Shown here: positions 1-11,900 of the stretch, piece after piece
Position numbering within the stretch: position 1 is the stretch's first letter
Layout: each line of letters starts with the position of its first letter
From: Symsagittifera roscoffensis
Taxonomy: Eukaryota; Xenacoelomorpha; Acoela; Convolutidae
Direction of reading: 5' to 3'
DNA: 64,000 nucleotides
NCBI RefSeq assembly: GCF_963678635.1
Contig: NC_087070.1
Span: forward strand, 17,891,318-17,955,317
The notes under the pieces: generated by a model
What the model was told of the DNA's origin: nothing
Seen by the model: the letters and a program-made list of their open reading frames with translations, nothing else
Database searches by the model: none
Position numbers and translations under genes: made by a program

Positions 1-985
1 TTAGAACACTCACTTCAGTTGAATGCAAAAAAAAACAGAACTCATTCTCTTCAGCAAAAAACATTCAAGGAAACAGGATGAAAAGTGTAGTATAACTCTA
101 GATGATTAAATAATTGAGGAAAAAGCCAATGTTAAATACTTAGGAGTAGTTTTAGATCAGTTTCTAACATTCCAACCAAAAAGATTCTCAGGAAAATGGC
201 ATGCGGAAAACACTTCAATCATGCGAAAAACACTTCAATCAATCGAAAAATCATTGCCAGTAAAAACAAGACTCTTGATAATGAATGCACTGGTAATTAG
301 TCATTTACATTACGCAGCAATTCTATTAAATGGAATATCCGCTAACTTAATGGTATCTTTGGAAAAACAGTTAAGCTGGGCAGTAAAAAAATTGCTGCGA
401 TCGTGCAAAAAACGACTCATCTTCAGACTTGAAGCTAATACACAATATATTGCCAGTAACAATGTTTCTAGACTATAAAATTTTTTTGGAAAATACAACA
501 TCACTTACTGCCAGCCTATAATAACATTGAGTATGATAACCACCAAATAGATATTAATACAACAAACAAAAAATGATGTTTCGGCGACAGATAAAATGCG
601 CAATACATAAAAAATTCCATCTTTAAAAGTCCGTCATAATCTGGAACAAACTAACAGATGATAAATTCAACTTTAAAGACATACTAACATACAGAAAAGC
701 AAAAATAAATTTCAAGAACTGGTATTTTTTATTATTTAAAGAAGACCCCTCTGTGGCAACTCATGGTGAAGTTTCATGAAAAAGCTTCAAGTTTATACAA
801 TAACATTTATATATAAACCACCTTGAAGCTTTCAGGTGAAAAGTAATCATCGATAATTGTAATAAATTTTGTTTTGTTTATTGTAACTATGCGTATCTAA
901 TGGTGTTATAATATTTTTATGAATTGATAGAAAACATTTGACATTCACTTGTGTAATTAAATTAATTTCGATGTGCAAATAAAGT
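1..985 (+). mobile_element. 3' end of a decayed LINE (non-LTR retrotransposon) with 3' UTR
   Basis: The first ~480 bases translate, with frame changes, into the C-terminal part of a LINE reverse transcriptase. A Lys-Thr-Glu-Leu-Ile-Leu-Phe segment is followed by a VKYLGVVLD motif near base 130-160, then a thumb-like helical stretch (220-478) containing ALVISHLHYAAILLNG. This order is typical of Jockey/CR1-like ORF2 ends. Stops and frameshifts show it is dead. The rest is AT-rich, contains a small hairpin around 763-820, and carries an AATAAA near 978, consistent with a LINE 3' UTR. The element is truncated by the window edge. The clade assignment is tentative. Confidence 0.7.
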
Positions 986-1433
986 ATTTTTTTTCTTTTT
1001 TTTGCAATTACTTGTTTTCTTAAATAATGATAATCAGAAAGAAATCATAGTCAAAACAAGGTAATAAAAGTTTCCTTAACCATGTTAGTGTGCCATTCCG
1101 CCAGAAGAAACTTTCGAACCCTCCGAGCAATGTGCCTTCGGTCATATTTGGAAATTTGACCTTGATATGAAAGTTTAACCTTGATTTTGGGGACAAAAAT
1201 AATTTTTCAAAAATTCGAACCGACCATGCTATGCTCAAGTTTCTTCTACAACTACTCTGCGACAACTAAAAAGCAGAAGTTAATTTAATCAGAAGACTTG
1301 AATTAGAATCGCACCCTCGCAGGAAAATTGACAAAAATCACTGAGTAAAATTGCTATTCTCAACTTTACCAGTCTTCAATTCAAAGTAGAGCTTCCTTGT
1401 TCTCGACAGAGTTCAGAAAGATGTATAATCGTA

Positions 1434-1435
1434 GA

Positions 1436-1488
<53 letters not shown>
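1434..1488. repeat. GA microsatellite inside the 5' LTR
   Basis: About 27 GA dinucleotides with one CA interruption. A second short G/GA tract sits at 4085-4116 within the decayed gag-protease region. Confidence 0.9.
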
Positions 1489-1489
<1 letters not shown>

Positions 1490-1572
1490 CCTAACTGGGA
1501 AAGAGGACAACTGAAGCTGCCCATTGGTCCAGAAAACAAAATTATTTGAGCTAAACTCATTTATTCATGGTT

Positions 1573-1812
1573 AAAAATTTCGATTTGGGAATATTCTGAC
1601 ATGTCAGTTTTTTAACTTTTAGCCATGATATACATAGACTATAATTTTAGTGTTAATTCCAGGCTCCTGAATTCATCGCGTGTGTTGATCCTCGGCCGCG
1701 TTGAATTCAGGAGACGGGAATTAACACTAAATTTTTAGTCTATGTATAACATGGCTAAAAGTTAAAAAAATGACATGTCAGAATCAAAAATATTCCCAAA
1801 TCGAAATTTTAT
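1573..1812. repeat. Foldback (long inverted repeat) insertion
   Basis: Two arms of about 100 bases (1573-1674 and 1703-1812) are near-perfect reverse complements, separated by a GC-rich spacer of under 30 bases. Arm blocks such as TTTCGATTTGGGAATATT, GACATGTCA and TTAGTGTTAATTCC recur inverted. It would fold into one long hairpin. It looks like a MITE-type or foldback element that entered the LTR. Confidence 0.85.
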
Positions 1813-2366
1813 AAACATAAAAGAAGAAAAAACTAAAAAATCTCAGAAATTTCCAGGAAAATGTTTTTTTTTGATAGATTAATTATATTATGCAATTACA
1901 CTTGCTTAAATTTGATTGGTTAAAAAGTTTTAGAGCCTTTTTAGACATGTTTTTCATTTTTCAGATCTTTGATCGTTTTGTAAATATTGTATCAAACTTT
2001 AATCCTGATGATGCACAAAATGTGCGAAAACGTTTGAATTAACTATTTAATTTTCTTTTAAACTCATTTACTTAAAACTTCCAGAGTTATCATAGTTACG
2101 TTATTTACTTGAATATAGAGCCGTGTCGGTATCTGAGTACTGAATTTAATTTCTTGAGTCCATTTTGAGTGATTATAATGAGATAAGGCGAGTTTTAGGT
2201 TGATCCATTTGTAATGGATCGAAAGTCCGCTGTCTAATAAAACTAATAGTATACTAGAGCTTCCGACCCTGTTTTTATTAGCGTTCGCCTTTTAGAGGTA
2301 TTTAGAGACCTAGCCATGGTAAGGACCTAACACGATTTGTACTCTCATGTATTACACAAACCAAAT

Positions 2367-2384
2367 TGGCACCCGAATTCGCAA
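2367..2384 (+). other. Candidate primer binding site of the old element
   Basis: TGGCACCCGAATTCGC begins 10 bases after the LTR end. TGG matches a tRNA CCA end, and TGGCACCCGAA resembles the tRNA-Lys-type sites of many retroelements. The primer tRNA is not certain. Confidence 0.5.
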
Positions 2385-2499
2385 GTCATGGTCGGGATGA
2401 AACCAAGGGATAAAAAGAAGCAACAATAGCAACCGCCAAAGGCAAGAACTTTGGAACGGTTTCCGCGATAATAACGGGGGCAGGCCAAGGGAAGGAACA

Positions 2500-3727
2500 A
2501 GAAACAGCGGGTAACTCGGTGAGGTAATTAGCAGATCGAAAGCATCATTAGTTGAACTAGGTGTTTTGATGCAAAAGTTAAAACAGATGGACATAAAATT
2601 AAAGTGCAAGGAGAACGACCGCCAAGAAATGAGGAAGAAGCTCCAACATAATAAACATGAGAACCTTGAGAACTACTTCACCTTAGCGAGTGCAACCGAA
2701 GAGAAGCTACAACAGATGGCTGAAGGAGTGGAGACGACTGACAAGGAACGGGAAAAGTATATCAAGAAGGATATGGAGGAAATGAAAAGGCGGAATAAAA
2801 CCGTTAACGAAAAATTATGGAATCTAGAGACGAGAATTGACACCATGAGGAGATACCAAGCAGAGAAATCCTGTGCCATACAGTCCAAATTGGATGCGCT
2901 CTTGAGAAACTCTGTCACTCAAGGGAAAACGGTATCAGAAAAATTGGAGAAGCAACGAGGTACAAGGGTGGACTTTGTTGAACCTCAAAGCAAGAAACAA
3001 GAATCTACACCATTAACCCAGATCCACAACAGCCTGGGATCAAGGATGACAAAAAAAACGCATCGGGCGCACATACGAGTATAACACCAGACGCCATGAC
3101 ATGGGCAAACACTTAGGAAATATTAACAGGACGCTTGAAGCTTTTGCCACAAGGAACACAGAGGAGTCGAGTAATAGAGGAGGGATAAATTGAGAAAGAC
3201 CTTCATAAAACCAAAGGAATTCAAAGACGATTCCGATGGTTGCAAAAATAGCTGGGTTGAAGTAAGGAGACTACATCTAGAGCAAGACAAATTGAATGAT
3301 GAAAGACAAGCCTGCAAAGCGATACTAAGCAATCTGGAGGGCAGGGCATTGAAGTGCGGGGTAGCCAAGAAGGAAAAAGAACGTGACACTGCGGACAAGA
3401 CTTTTGAGATTCTATTGAATCGCTTCGGATCCGGAACGAAAGGACACCAAGCTATGATGCGATTTGAAAAAAGGAGACAAATAGATGATGAATCAATTGA
3501 TCCTTTTCTGGATGATCAAGAGAGCTTGAGAAGAAGAAGCGATCCAGAGGAATCGACAAGCAGGAGAAATTTTAGCATTGCTTCAAAATCCATCGATGGG
3601 GTGAAAAGTGACGACTTGAGAGCAATGTTGGCCACATGCTATACGCTATGGATAGATAACGCACCAACACCAGAAGAGATGAGACAGAAGTCTAGGGAGT
3701 ACTTGTTAATGACACCAAAGAAATACT
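2500..3727 (+). pseudogene. gag remnant (coiled coil plus capsid-like region)
   Basis: Bases 2566-3084 encode a Lys/Glu-rich coiled-coil-like stretch. Bases 3190-3729 encode a capsid-like Gag domain whose order of motifs (FKDDSDGCKNSWVEV, ILSNLEGRALKCG, ILLNRFGSGTKGHQAM, RRQIDDESIDPFL) aligns closely with the Gag of the young element at 41928-44069. The two pieces are in different frames. The capsid piece ends at a TAA close to where the young Gag also stops, just before the zinc knuckles. No initiating ATG context can be defended. Confidence 0.8.
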
Positions 3728-3759
3728 AATTTTCAGAAGGTAGAAGTTTGCTGGGGCAA

Positions 3760-5431
3760 GCCAACAACAAAGGTCGACGTGTACAAGCCAAGAGAAGACA
3801 TGGACAAGCGGAGGTCATGTGCGAATTGTGGATCGGCAGATCATCACGTAGCAGATTGCACCACTTACAAGCAAGGAATGAAAAGCTTGTGATATACACC
3901 AGTTGAAGATGACATGAGTCAGATGGAAGAACATGAGTTCTACATTGGCTGGATTATCAAGAGAGTCGCGAAGTGCTTTTTCTGCCATCAAGAAGGTCAC
4001 TTCAGAATGGAATAGACAAGCTGAGAATGACTAGCAGAACAAAGACGTGGCAAGTGGTGAGTTATCGACGCAATCAGTGAAGGCGGGGGGGGGGGCGAAG
4101 AGAGAGAGAGAGAGAGATGCCGGAGGGCAACGACAAAAAGTTCATTGGAAATACACTACGAGAAAGCGCAAGCAGAGGCTATCAACAAGGTAAAACAAGA
4201 CTTGGCGACAAAATAGTTCGAGCAGAGGCCAAAGCAGGAAATAAAAAGACAGCAGAGAAACGAGACACTTTCAGCGGCGATATTAGAATCCGAGACAAGC
4301 GTCAACCTGAAAATCAGGAGCAACTGCAAAAACTTAAAAACAGAGACTGGAAAACCTTTCGGGATCACAAACATTGGGGCGAGAATCATGTCAACAGTCA
4401 CCGTCGGCGACCATGAGGTAGCGAGGAATTTGAGCGAAGCAAGCAACCAGACACTGATGCACATAGATGTATACGCTGACTATATAAACACCATCAGCCC
4501 ACAGACACCTTCGAGAGCACTCAGAGCGCTACTCACGAGAGATGATGCAAAATCAATAAGAGTAGACAGCAGATACACAGAAGCCTATGGTCCACACGAG
4601 GTCATGTTGAATAAAGATTGAATCAATATCTACATGAAGACAAGGATAATGTAGGACGAGGACCTTGCTGGTCAAATCTATGTAGGTCGAGAGGAACTCA
4701 AGGTGAGGTCGATTGGTCATTGTGCCATGCTAGAAGAAGACGCCGTGCATTTGGCCATGCAATAGACATAAACGGAAAGACGACCCAATTGAGAGGACTA
4801 CTGGATACGGGAGCTGTCCTGAGCGTCATACCAATAGATACATGTAGCAGGACGGGATTTGACAAAGAAGATCTGATAGACTCCAGAATTCGGCTGTCAG
4901 CGGCAAACGAAACGAAGGGGCATTGAGGGTCCTTGGCAGATCATCGATAGTAGCCTTGAATCTGGGGGACGCAACCTGTGGATGAGTTTACTGGTGGTGG
5001 AGAATTTAGAAGAGTCGGACCAATTCCTTTTAGGCAGAGATTTCATCCGAAATTTTGATGTAACTATTGATCTTAACAATGGGAGGTTCAGGATTTGAAA
5101 TCCGGAAAGGAAGTACGTAATTAAATCGGTAAATTTGATAATTACGAATGGGTGTAAAGCTCCAATTTTCTTGCATAGGGTAGTGAGCTATGAAGCAATC
5201 GAGGCTGCAATAGTGAGTTTGATAATGAAGAATTGTAATGAGTTAAGTGTCAACAAACAGGTATGTATAGTACCAAATCCGAATAGCCAAAGTGCTGCTA
5301 TTTTAGGAAGATCCTTCTCAATCACCAAGAGTGGCCTCTGCGTCAGCGTCTTGTTGAATAGTCTTGATATACAAATCACAATCCAGAGAAGAAGGAAACA
5401 AACTGGGATACGCGCTGCCGGGGAAAACTAA
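3760..5431 (+). pseudogene. Nucleocapsid zinc knuckles, protease and linker remnant
   Basis: Near 3799 a frame reads a CCHC knuckle (CANCGSADHHVADC). A second knuckle near 3970 (CFFCHQEGHF) has lost its last Cys to a stop. Bases 4117-4621 match the linker of the young element. The aspartic protease signature GLLDTGAVLSVIP lies near 4793-4833. The flap-distal block with FLLGRDFIRNFDVTIDL homology runs through 5020-5075 in another frame, and 5135-5431 is a linker homologue (VCIVPNPNSQSAAILGRSFS). The G/GA tract at 4085-4116 interrupts it. Confidence 0.8.
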
Positions 5432-5619
5432 ATATGAAATGAATGGAAAGGTTTAAAATAAGAAAAACTTGATTGTCTGAATCACACGGACAAAATTTGT
5501 ATCCTGAGCAGATTGAAGAAAATAAAATTTTCATGAGGTTTTATTAAATCACTTAAATCAAAAACGGACGATTGACTTTCGAGCTTTTCGAATTTTCCGG
5601 AAAAACCCAGACAAGTAAA

Positions 5620-6716
5620 ATTGGAAATGGACAAACCGGTATTACCAAAAATTGAACACTTAAGGGGGGAAATTAACGGATGAACAGCTCGAAGCCATCA
5701 AGGAAGTGCTAGATAGAATCAGGACTTTTTTCTAGACATAAGTCAGACATCGGGTGCGGTAACTTCGTTTAGCATGAGGTTGAACTGGAGGACTTGGCGG
5801 TACCGCATAGGTAGGGGGCGAGGCGCATGACCCCAAACAAACCGGATGCATGTAGAAAGGAACTAGAAACATTACTAGAGTATGATATGATCACCCAAAT
5901 CACCGTGGCCTGGTGGAGTAGTGATGGTCAAAAAGAAAGGAGATCAACTGAGATTTTGTTGCGACTTTCGATAGCTGAACTCCGTCTCGCTGAAGGATGC
6001 CTATCCCATACCTAGAATAGATGAAAAACTTTCAAAATTGGAAATTCGGAATTTTTTTTACAATTCTCCATCTGGGGTCGGTTTTTTTGGCAAGTGCCAC
6101 TTAGGAAGCAAGACAGAGACAAGACGGTGTTTGCTTGCAAGCTAGGACTGTTCCGATGAAACAGGATGCCCACTGGCCTTTGCAACGCAACGGCCACATT
6201 TCAGCGACTGATGGCACAGGCACTAACAAGAGTTACGAAAAAATACGGTATTGGTAATACGATGTGGTGATTGCGACATCAACCCTGGAGGACCACATCG
6301 AGCGACAAGATGAAGCACTGGCATGCAAGAGAAGAGCGGGACTGAAATGTAGACCCTCCAAACGTGAGATCATGACAAACTCGATCAAATAACTCGGGAG
6401 GATGGTAGACAAACATGGCATCCGACCAGACCCAGGTGCGGTAGAGGCAGCTCTGACTTGGACGTCAACGTACTCAAAGGACCAACGTTACATCGGGAGA
6501 AGGATAGTACGACTACATGGTTACAATATGATAATTGAGCACAGGACAAGGGACAAGCACCAAAATGCCGACAGCTTGAATAAGAAAACGGAAATCTACG
6601 TAGGGCAAGAGCACAGGCAGGCTGACAGGCCTGAAATAAAAGATGGATTCTCGTTCATGGACAGGGAAACATACGATAGCTTACCACTCACAAGATGGCT
6701 CGATAGGTTAGGTTAA
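5620..6716 (+). pseudogene. Reverse transcriptase and truncated RNase H remnant, copy A
   Basis: Fragments match the young element's RT: RMTPNKPDACRKELETLLEYDMI (5827 on), palm fragments around 6000-6260, YDVVIAT at 6258-6278 in place of the YxDD box, then LEDHIER and the connection domain to PDPGAVEAALTW. At 6467 the reading jumps from that point straight into the late RNase H segment (YSKDQRYIGRRIVRLHGY). The body of RNase H has therefore been deleted from this copy. A related segment survives in copy B at 11367. Many stops and frameshifts. Confidence 0.8.
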
Positions 6717-8811
6717 CCGATCGAATATCATCCTGAATTAACCACTGAGCTCCATGAAACAACAATTCTAAAGAGACAATCCGTTGTGCCAGTGGAAATT
6801 CTGCTCAAGTCAAAGCTCGTCAGAGAGACGTTGAAGGCGAAAGGATACGATCTAGAGGAATTTGAAACAGTAAAAGCAACGGTAGGACAGGACTTATTGA
6901 ACTTGCTTCAGAAACTAGCCGACAAAGAACACCTGGGCTCAACCAGGAGTTATGATGAACCAGAAGTCACAAAAATGAGAAGGAAAAGAGTGGGCTCGGG
7001 TGACAAAAACTTAGTGAATGCTGGATATCCAGAGAGTAACGAAGTGGTACGAACCCTGTTCGAGAAAATCCCGGAAGGAACACTCAAGCAAACAACGCTA
7101 CGGAGGAAGAGAGTGTCGTTGAAAGAGGAAGCTGAAGAACTTGGATTAGATAAAAAGTCCGGGTAGTGGTTGTCAAATGAGAAGGAAGGCGAAGAGGAAA
7201 ATTTTTCCGGGGAGTCAGAAAAATAAGAACAGATTCGGCAGAAAGTGAAGATGGGCAAGACAGTTTGTGCATGATATCAGTGAAGAAAAAAGATGAAATC
7301 AGGACTGGGAAATGCAGACTGATCCCTCCTCCGGGATATACAACTTGGACCATTACGACATGAATGAAAAACTAGGGATGATAGCGGTGTCAAGAAAACC
7401 TTTCAAGGGATTATCTTGCAGTGCAAACGTCAGGACGAATCTAGAGCCGGAGAGTGATAAAGAAGCCTCGAGCAGGATAGTTTGCGTCAAACTTAAAGAT
7501 GATATCCACAATCCGCGAGAACTGAAAGTGCAAATGATGGCACTGAAGGAGCATGTGAAAACTGGATACAGGCTATCGAATTTCATGCGAGCACCGAAAA
7601 ATGACAAGATGACCAGCAATCTCTCCAAATGGATCCGAACGGGAGTAAAAGGAACAGGAGACTTGGAAGAGGACAGCTACAAGATCTACAAGGAACAGCC
7701 AGTTCAACAAGGAACGGAGGGGCTAACTCTGCCAAACAGCAGATGGTGTGGTGGCCTGCAAGAGAAGAGATAAAGAGAAAATATTTCACTAGCATAATCT
7801 CATCATACTACTGCAGTTACATCAAACGGAGGGGCTGTTCAGATCGCATGATCAGATGGAACATCGAGGAATAGACAAGGTGCAACAAAAAAATACTGCA
7901 CTGATTTGACTGGCTAGGTATGAGAAAAGCTTGCGAAAGGTGGGTCAACACATGTTTGTCGTACCTACAAGTGAATGGCCCAAGGAAAATGAAGTTACCT
8001 CTCAAATCGGTGGAAAGCTCAGAATTCACTGAAGTCGTACAGATAGAACATCAAAAGATCTGCATGACAGAATCGGGATTTAACCAGATATTGGTAATCA
8101 TAGATCACTTCACCAAAGCGGAAGCAGTAACGTGTCAGACGGCCTCGACGGAAAAAACTTGCGATCACTTGATCACGCATTGGATATCAAGACATGGTTT
8201 TCACATAATATTTCAATCGGACAACGGGAAAGCCTCCGTTGGGGATCTGACAAAAGATCTTTAATTGCCCAAGCACATTCGCCCATTCGAAAATTTACCA
8301 TACACATTCGAATGGACTACTGGAGAGGCAAAACAGAACATTAGTAAACATGCTCAGAGTATACTGCTTGAGGTATATGACGGACTGGGACAAGTAGTTG
8401 CCGCAGGAGGTGGGAGCATACAACAGCACACAGCACTCAACAACGGGGATCAGTCTTTTCATGATGCTAACGGGCAGGGAAAGAGCAGCGCCTCTAACGT
8501 TCTTCTACCCAGAAAACGAAGTGCAGAGGTCATCGCCTCAAGCATACGTGAAAGAGGCGATCAAGAGGCAACAAGAAATGAACGAATTGTGCAGAAGAAA
8601 GTTAGCCCAAGCTCAGATGAGACAAAGGGGGAAGCTTGACGAGAAAATACTTCAAGCGAAACCATACACTGTGGGACAATTTGTCTGGGTGTTCAAGAAT
8701 TTCATTCCTCCAAAAAGAACGAAGAAGCTTTTGAAGAAATGGAGACAATCATTCATGATAACAGAAGTGCACCAGCAGGGTCGTTTCTACCGCATGAGCA
8801 CAGGGCGGTAG
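6717..8811 (+). pseudogene. Pol linker and integrase remnant, copy A
   Basis: 6786-7770 matches the linker between RNase H and integrase in the young element (VPVEILLKSKLVRETLKAKG, then a variable acidic part with TCCGGGGAGTC at 7206-7216). Integrase follows. A degraded HHCC region at 7840-7990 leads into IDHFTKAEAVTCQTAS (8100-8150), FQSDNGKASVGDL (8212-8250) and a broken third block. The piece 8398-8811 covers the C-terminal subdomain, with a GPY/F-like stretch KKLLKKWRQSFMITEVHQQGRFYRMSTGR. Frames change repeatedly. Confidence 0.8.
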
Positions 8812-8817
8812 AATTAT

Positions 8818-10113
8818 TTGAAGCCTCATGTGCCATCACCGGAATATTGGTGCGTGCCACAAAACATGGAAGGACTTGGGTATCTAATAGTGGAACCGGC
8901 ATGTGAGGTGAACGAGAGGGGCACCAGAGAGAAAAACGATGGCAACGAGAACATGAGCATGGATGACAATGAAAATACAGAGGTCAACTCGGATGAAGAC
9001 TCTTTCGCAGAAGAGGATTGGAATGAACCGGAGCAGAACGAGGTGCCAGAATGGACAGAACCAGATAAGCCCATGACAATGGAAACAAGAAGAGGCGGGC
9101 GCAAAAAGACTAGCATGAGGTACAACAGGTATGGCGACGATTTTTTGATTGACAAGATAAAGTCAGACGAGATAGGGCAAGATATGGTGAGCATGGGCGA
9201 CTTAGTGTCAGATAAAGAATGGCAGATCATCAACGACAATGAGCACTCGTGGCAAGAAGACTATACCGTGCCAGATAGAGAAGTGGATCTAGAACAGAGT
9301 GAAATAGAAAGAAAGGAGAACACAAACTTGAGGATTCTAGGGTAAGTACATGGTCTGCAGGCTGACGACAGAGAAATACAAAGCATTCAACAAGTCGACA
9401 TATCAGCAGGGAAACACGTAAATGAAGGAACTCTTTGTTCGGTTGGACGGCGACTGACAGACAATTAGACGTACCATCAGACAACATGAGCCCGGCACCA
9501 TCGACTGGGACGTCGAAAAAGTTTTTTTTCTTCCATTGAGTGGGGGTAGGACTAACCCACACTGAAAATTTAATGATCAAGAATCTCAGGGAAATGAGAG
9601 AAACTAACGGACTAGAACTGGAGCAAGAAGAGGTTGAGCCTACCATTGGAAGAAAGTTCAAGATCAAGTTCGAAATACCAAACGAGTACTCGGAAAACAT
9701 CCTGATCACGGACAGTGACTTCATCTTGTCAGACAGCAGTTATGAGTTTGACCAGAGGCTGTTTTCAAAAGAAAACACCAAAATGTGGAGTTCCTGTTCA
9801 GACAGAGACCAAGATTGGGAGGCATGGCGGCACTCCCTCCCTCAGTTTCACAAGTCTCCGGCAAATACCTATGTTTTTGGTGACGAGAGTCGGCGAGAGC
9901 AACGTGGTGGATCCCGAGCACGTGATACTGGCCCTGACACGACTAAGGGATTTTCTAGTAGAAAAGGGGATAAAAGAAGTTTCAATACCAGTCTACGATC
10001 AGAATAGAGGTAGATTGAACCCCAGAGAGCTATATGCCATCCTGCACGTGGTCTTTGCGGAAACAGAAATAACAGTACACCTACACAAGAAGTACTACTT
10101 GAGCATTGCCTGA
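8818..10113 (+). pseudogene. Integrase acidic tail and macrodomain-like remnant, copy A
   Basis: 8818-9345 is an acidic C-terminal tail of Pol (Glu/Asp-rich, METRRGGRKKTSM). 9540-9720 continues with the VGLTHTENLMIKN block that also ends the young Pol piece. 9860-10113 encodes a region with VDPEHVILALTRLRDFLVEKG, VSIPVYDQNRGRLNPREL and FAETEITVHLHKKYYLSIA. This aligns residue for residue with the macrodomain-like end of the young Pol at 34651-34950. The TGA after it is the natural Pol terminus. Confidence 0.75.
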
Positions 10114-10586
10114 GTCTTGGGGGACACTAGGGTCTTGAGTTAGAAGGGGGCAGTACGGATAGCAGGATAGGTTTTAATCTAATTGGCATGACAATTTAAA
10201 ATTTTTTAAATCTAAATTGTACGGTGCTAAAACGTAAGCGGATCTCCATGATTTTAATAATTAATTGAATCATTTCATCAGAGGTTGTTGAAATAAAGTT
10301 TTAAAGGTACAGAGGTGATTAAGATTGTTCATAAGAAAGACATTTCTGGTCTAAAATTCAGCTTTGTTTTCAGATTGATTTTGATTCAAAACCAACGAGA
10401 CGCTAAATGTCACATACGGAGTTCAGAAGCAAGAGCATCAGTCAGCATTCCGCTGTTGTCACCAAAGAAAAAATTTTCTCGAGTGTTCAACTGGTAAAGG
10501 TACTTCTTGGGTGTTCAACTGGCAAAGGTACTTCTTGAGTGTTCATCTGGTAGAAAGACTTCATGATTTTTATAAAAGCTAGAGCA
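10114..10586 (+). promoter_or_regulatory. Non-coding leader before the SGNH ORF, copy A, with 28-bp tandem repeats
   Basis: AT-rich and non-coding. Its last part, 10475-10560, holds three tandem copies of a ~28 bp unit (core CTTGAGTGTTCAACTGGTAAAG) directly upstream of the ATG at 10587. A similar triplet occurs at the same place before copy B at 14712-14785. Position and recurrence suggest a leader or regulatory role, which is inference. Confidence 0.5.
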
Positions 10587-11366
10587 ATGGCGGACCATTT
10601 TTGGAAGTCCATTCCGGCAGCGCTGAAGAAACCCTCATTTGATGAGCTGTACAGGCGCCTGAGGGATCTTGACCAATGTCAAGTGGATGAGAGGGTGGCA
10701 GTGATGCTTAACGCCATCCTGCAGCAGGAATCCAAAGGGGAAGGCAGAGAATCGGCGATCGAGGCAGTGTTGATGGTGGGTTATACCTCGGACAGGATCT
10801 CGAACCAAGAACAGACAAGGTGGCTGTCGCGGATAATTGATGAAGGCTTGAGGAGATTCGACCTGGCAATGAGTCCCGGCTTGAAAAACACAACGGAATA
10901 TGGCGCTGGATAATTTCCCCTTCCAACCAGCCGACAGTAAGGACTGGAGCTCAGTCCAGCAGCAAAACTTTATCCGTCATGCGCTCTCAAAAACGAAAGA
11001 GGCGTACCTGGACCTCAGCAAGTTGAAGAGGGAACTGGAGAAGACCCACAGGAACGGGACCAGGCTAATCTTGAAGGGATCAAGTCGTGCTCGAGGAAGA
11101 TACGGTGATACTAGGAAGACTGTTTGAGAATTGAGCTGGATCAAACCCTATGATGCAAGAGTGTAGAGTGTACAGCGAAATGTGATCAACTAAAGTCAGA
11201 ACTTGAGCGATTGCAGAAAGAAAAAGCATCAAGAACTCGGTAGCGGCAAAGAGCGGAAGACGAGCCGCCGATTGAACCCTTGATGACGAGATCCAGACCA
11301 GATTCAAAGATGGAGGTAGATGAAGCCCCCAGGGCGAGCGGTCGCTTCAATCTCGACCGGATAGCC
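10587..11366 (+). pseudogene. N-terminal part of the SGNH ORF (ORF2), copy A
   Basis: Starts with an ATG after the tandem leader. The first ~110 codons (SFDELYRRLRDLDQ, MLNAILQQESKGEGRES, EAVLM) match the start of the young ORF2 at 34196. After a frameshift the coiled-coil part follows and ends at FNLDRIAQ near 11366. There it is abruptly joined to RNase H sequence. The SGNH domain itself is absent from this copy. Confidence 0.75.
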
Positions 11367-11900
11367 CAGGTGAGAGCAATAGCATACGGGAGCAAAGTCC
11401 TGAGCGACACGGAATTGAAAGACGGCGCGCCCAAAGTGGATATGTTTGCGGTGGTCACCTTCTAGGAGAAATACAGAGAGTACCGGTGCAGTGAGCCATT
11501 CAAGCTACGGGTTGATAGCAGAACACTTTCTTGGCTGAAAACATACTCAATGGATCAAAGCTACATCGGGAGATGGATAGTACGACTAGATGATTACAAC
11601 ATGATAACTGAACACAGGACAAGGAATATGCACCAAAATGAAGACAGCTTGAGCAAGAAAACGCTTTTTTACGAGAGGCAAGAGCAAAGAGAAGCCGACA
11701 GGACGGATGTAAAAGCTGGTTTTTCTTTCATGCTTAACGCCATCCTGCAGCTAGAATCCCAGGGGAAAGCTCAATTGTTCCGTCTATAAAGCTCTAAAGA
11801 AGAACTAGAGATGAGATGGCTCGACAAGTCGGTGAAACCAATCGAAGATCTCGTTGAATTACCCACTGAACAACAGGAGACAAAAAATTAGGGTGACAAA
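11367..11900 (+). pseudogene. RNase H remnant, copy B (duplication joint)
   Basis: From 11367 the sequence reads VRAIAYGSKVLSDTELKDGAPKVDMFAVVTF, a stop, then LRVDSRTLSWLKTYSMDQSYIGRWIVRLDDY and the late RNase H/connection region. This is the segment deleted from copy A plus its downstream part. It is fused directly to ORF2 sequence, marking the breakpoint of a tandem duplication. Confidence 0.75.

Larger units (their letters stand above)
1089..2356 (+). repeat. 5' LTR of the old giant element
   Basis: Starts TGTGCCATTC, very like the start of the young element's LTR, and ends ATTACA, giving TG...CA ends. A second TGTGCC at 1131 continues as CGGTCATATTTGG, which matches the 3' LTR start at 21087, so the true left edge may be 1131. 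The distal ~250 bases (from about 2105) align with 21490-21751, sharing blocks such as ACTAATAGTATACTA/ACTAATGGTATACTA and CGTTCGC.TTTTAGAG. The LTR is lengthened by a GA repeat and a ~240 bp foldback insertion. Edges are approximate. Confidence 0.65.

Noticed and set aside
4117-4416. 99-codon open frame as a separate small gene
   Set aside because: Its sequence is part of the decayed nucleocapsid-protease linker of the old element.
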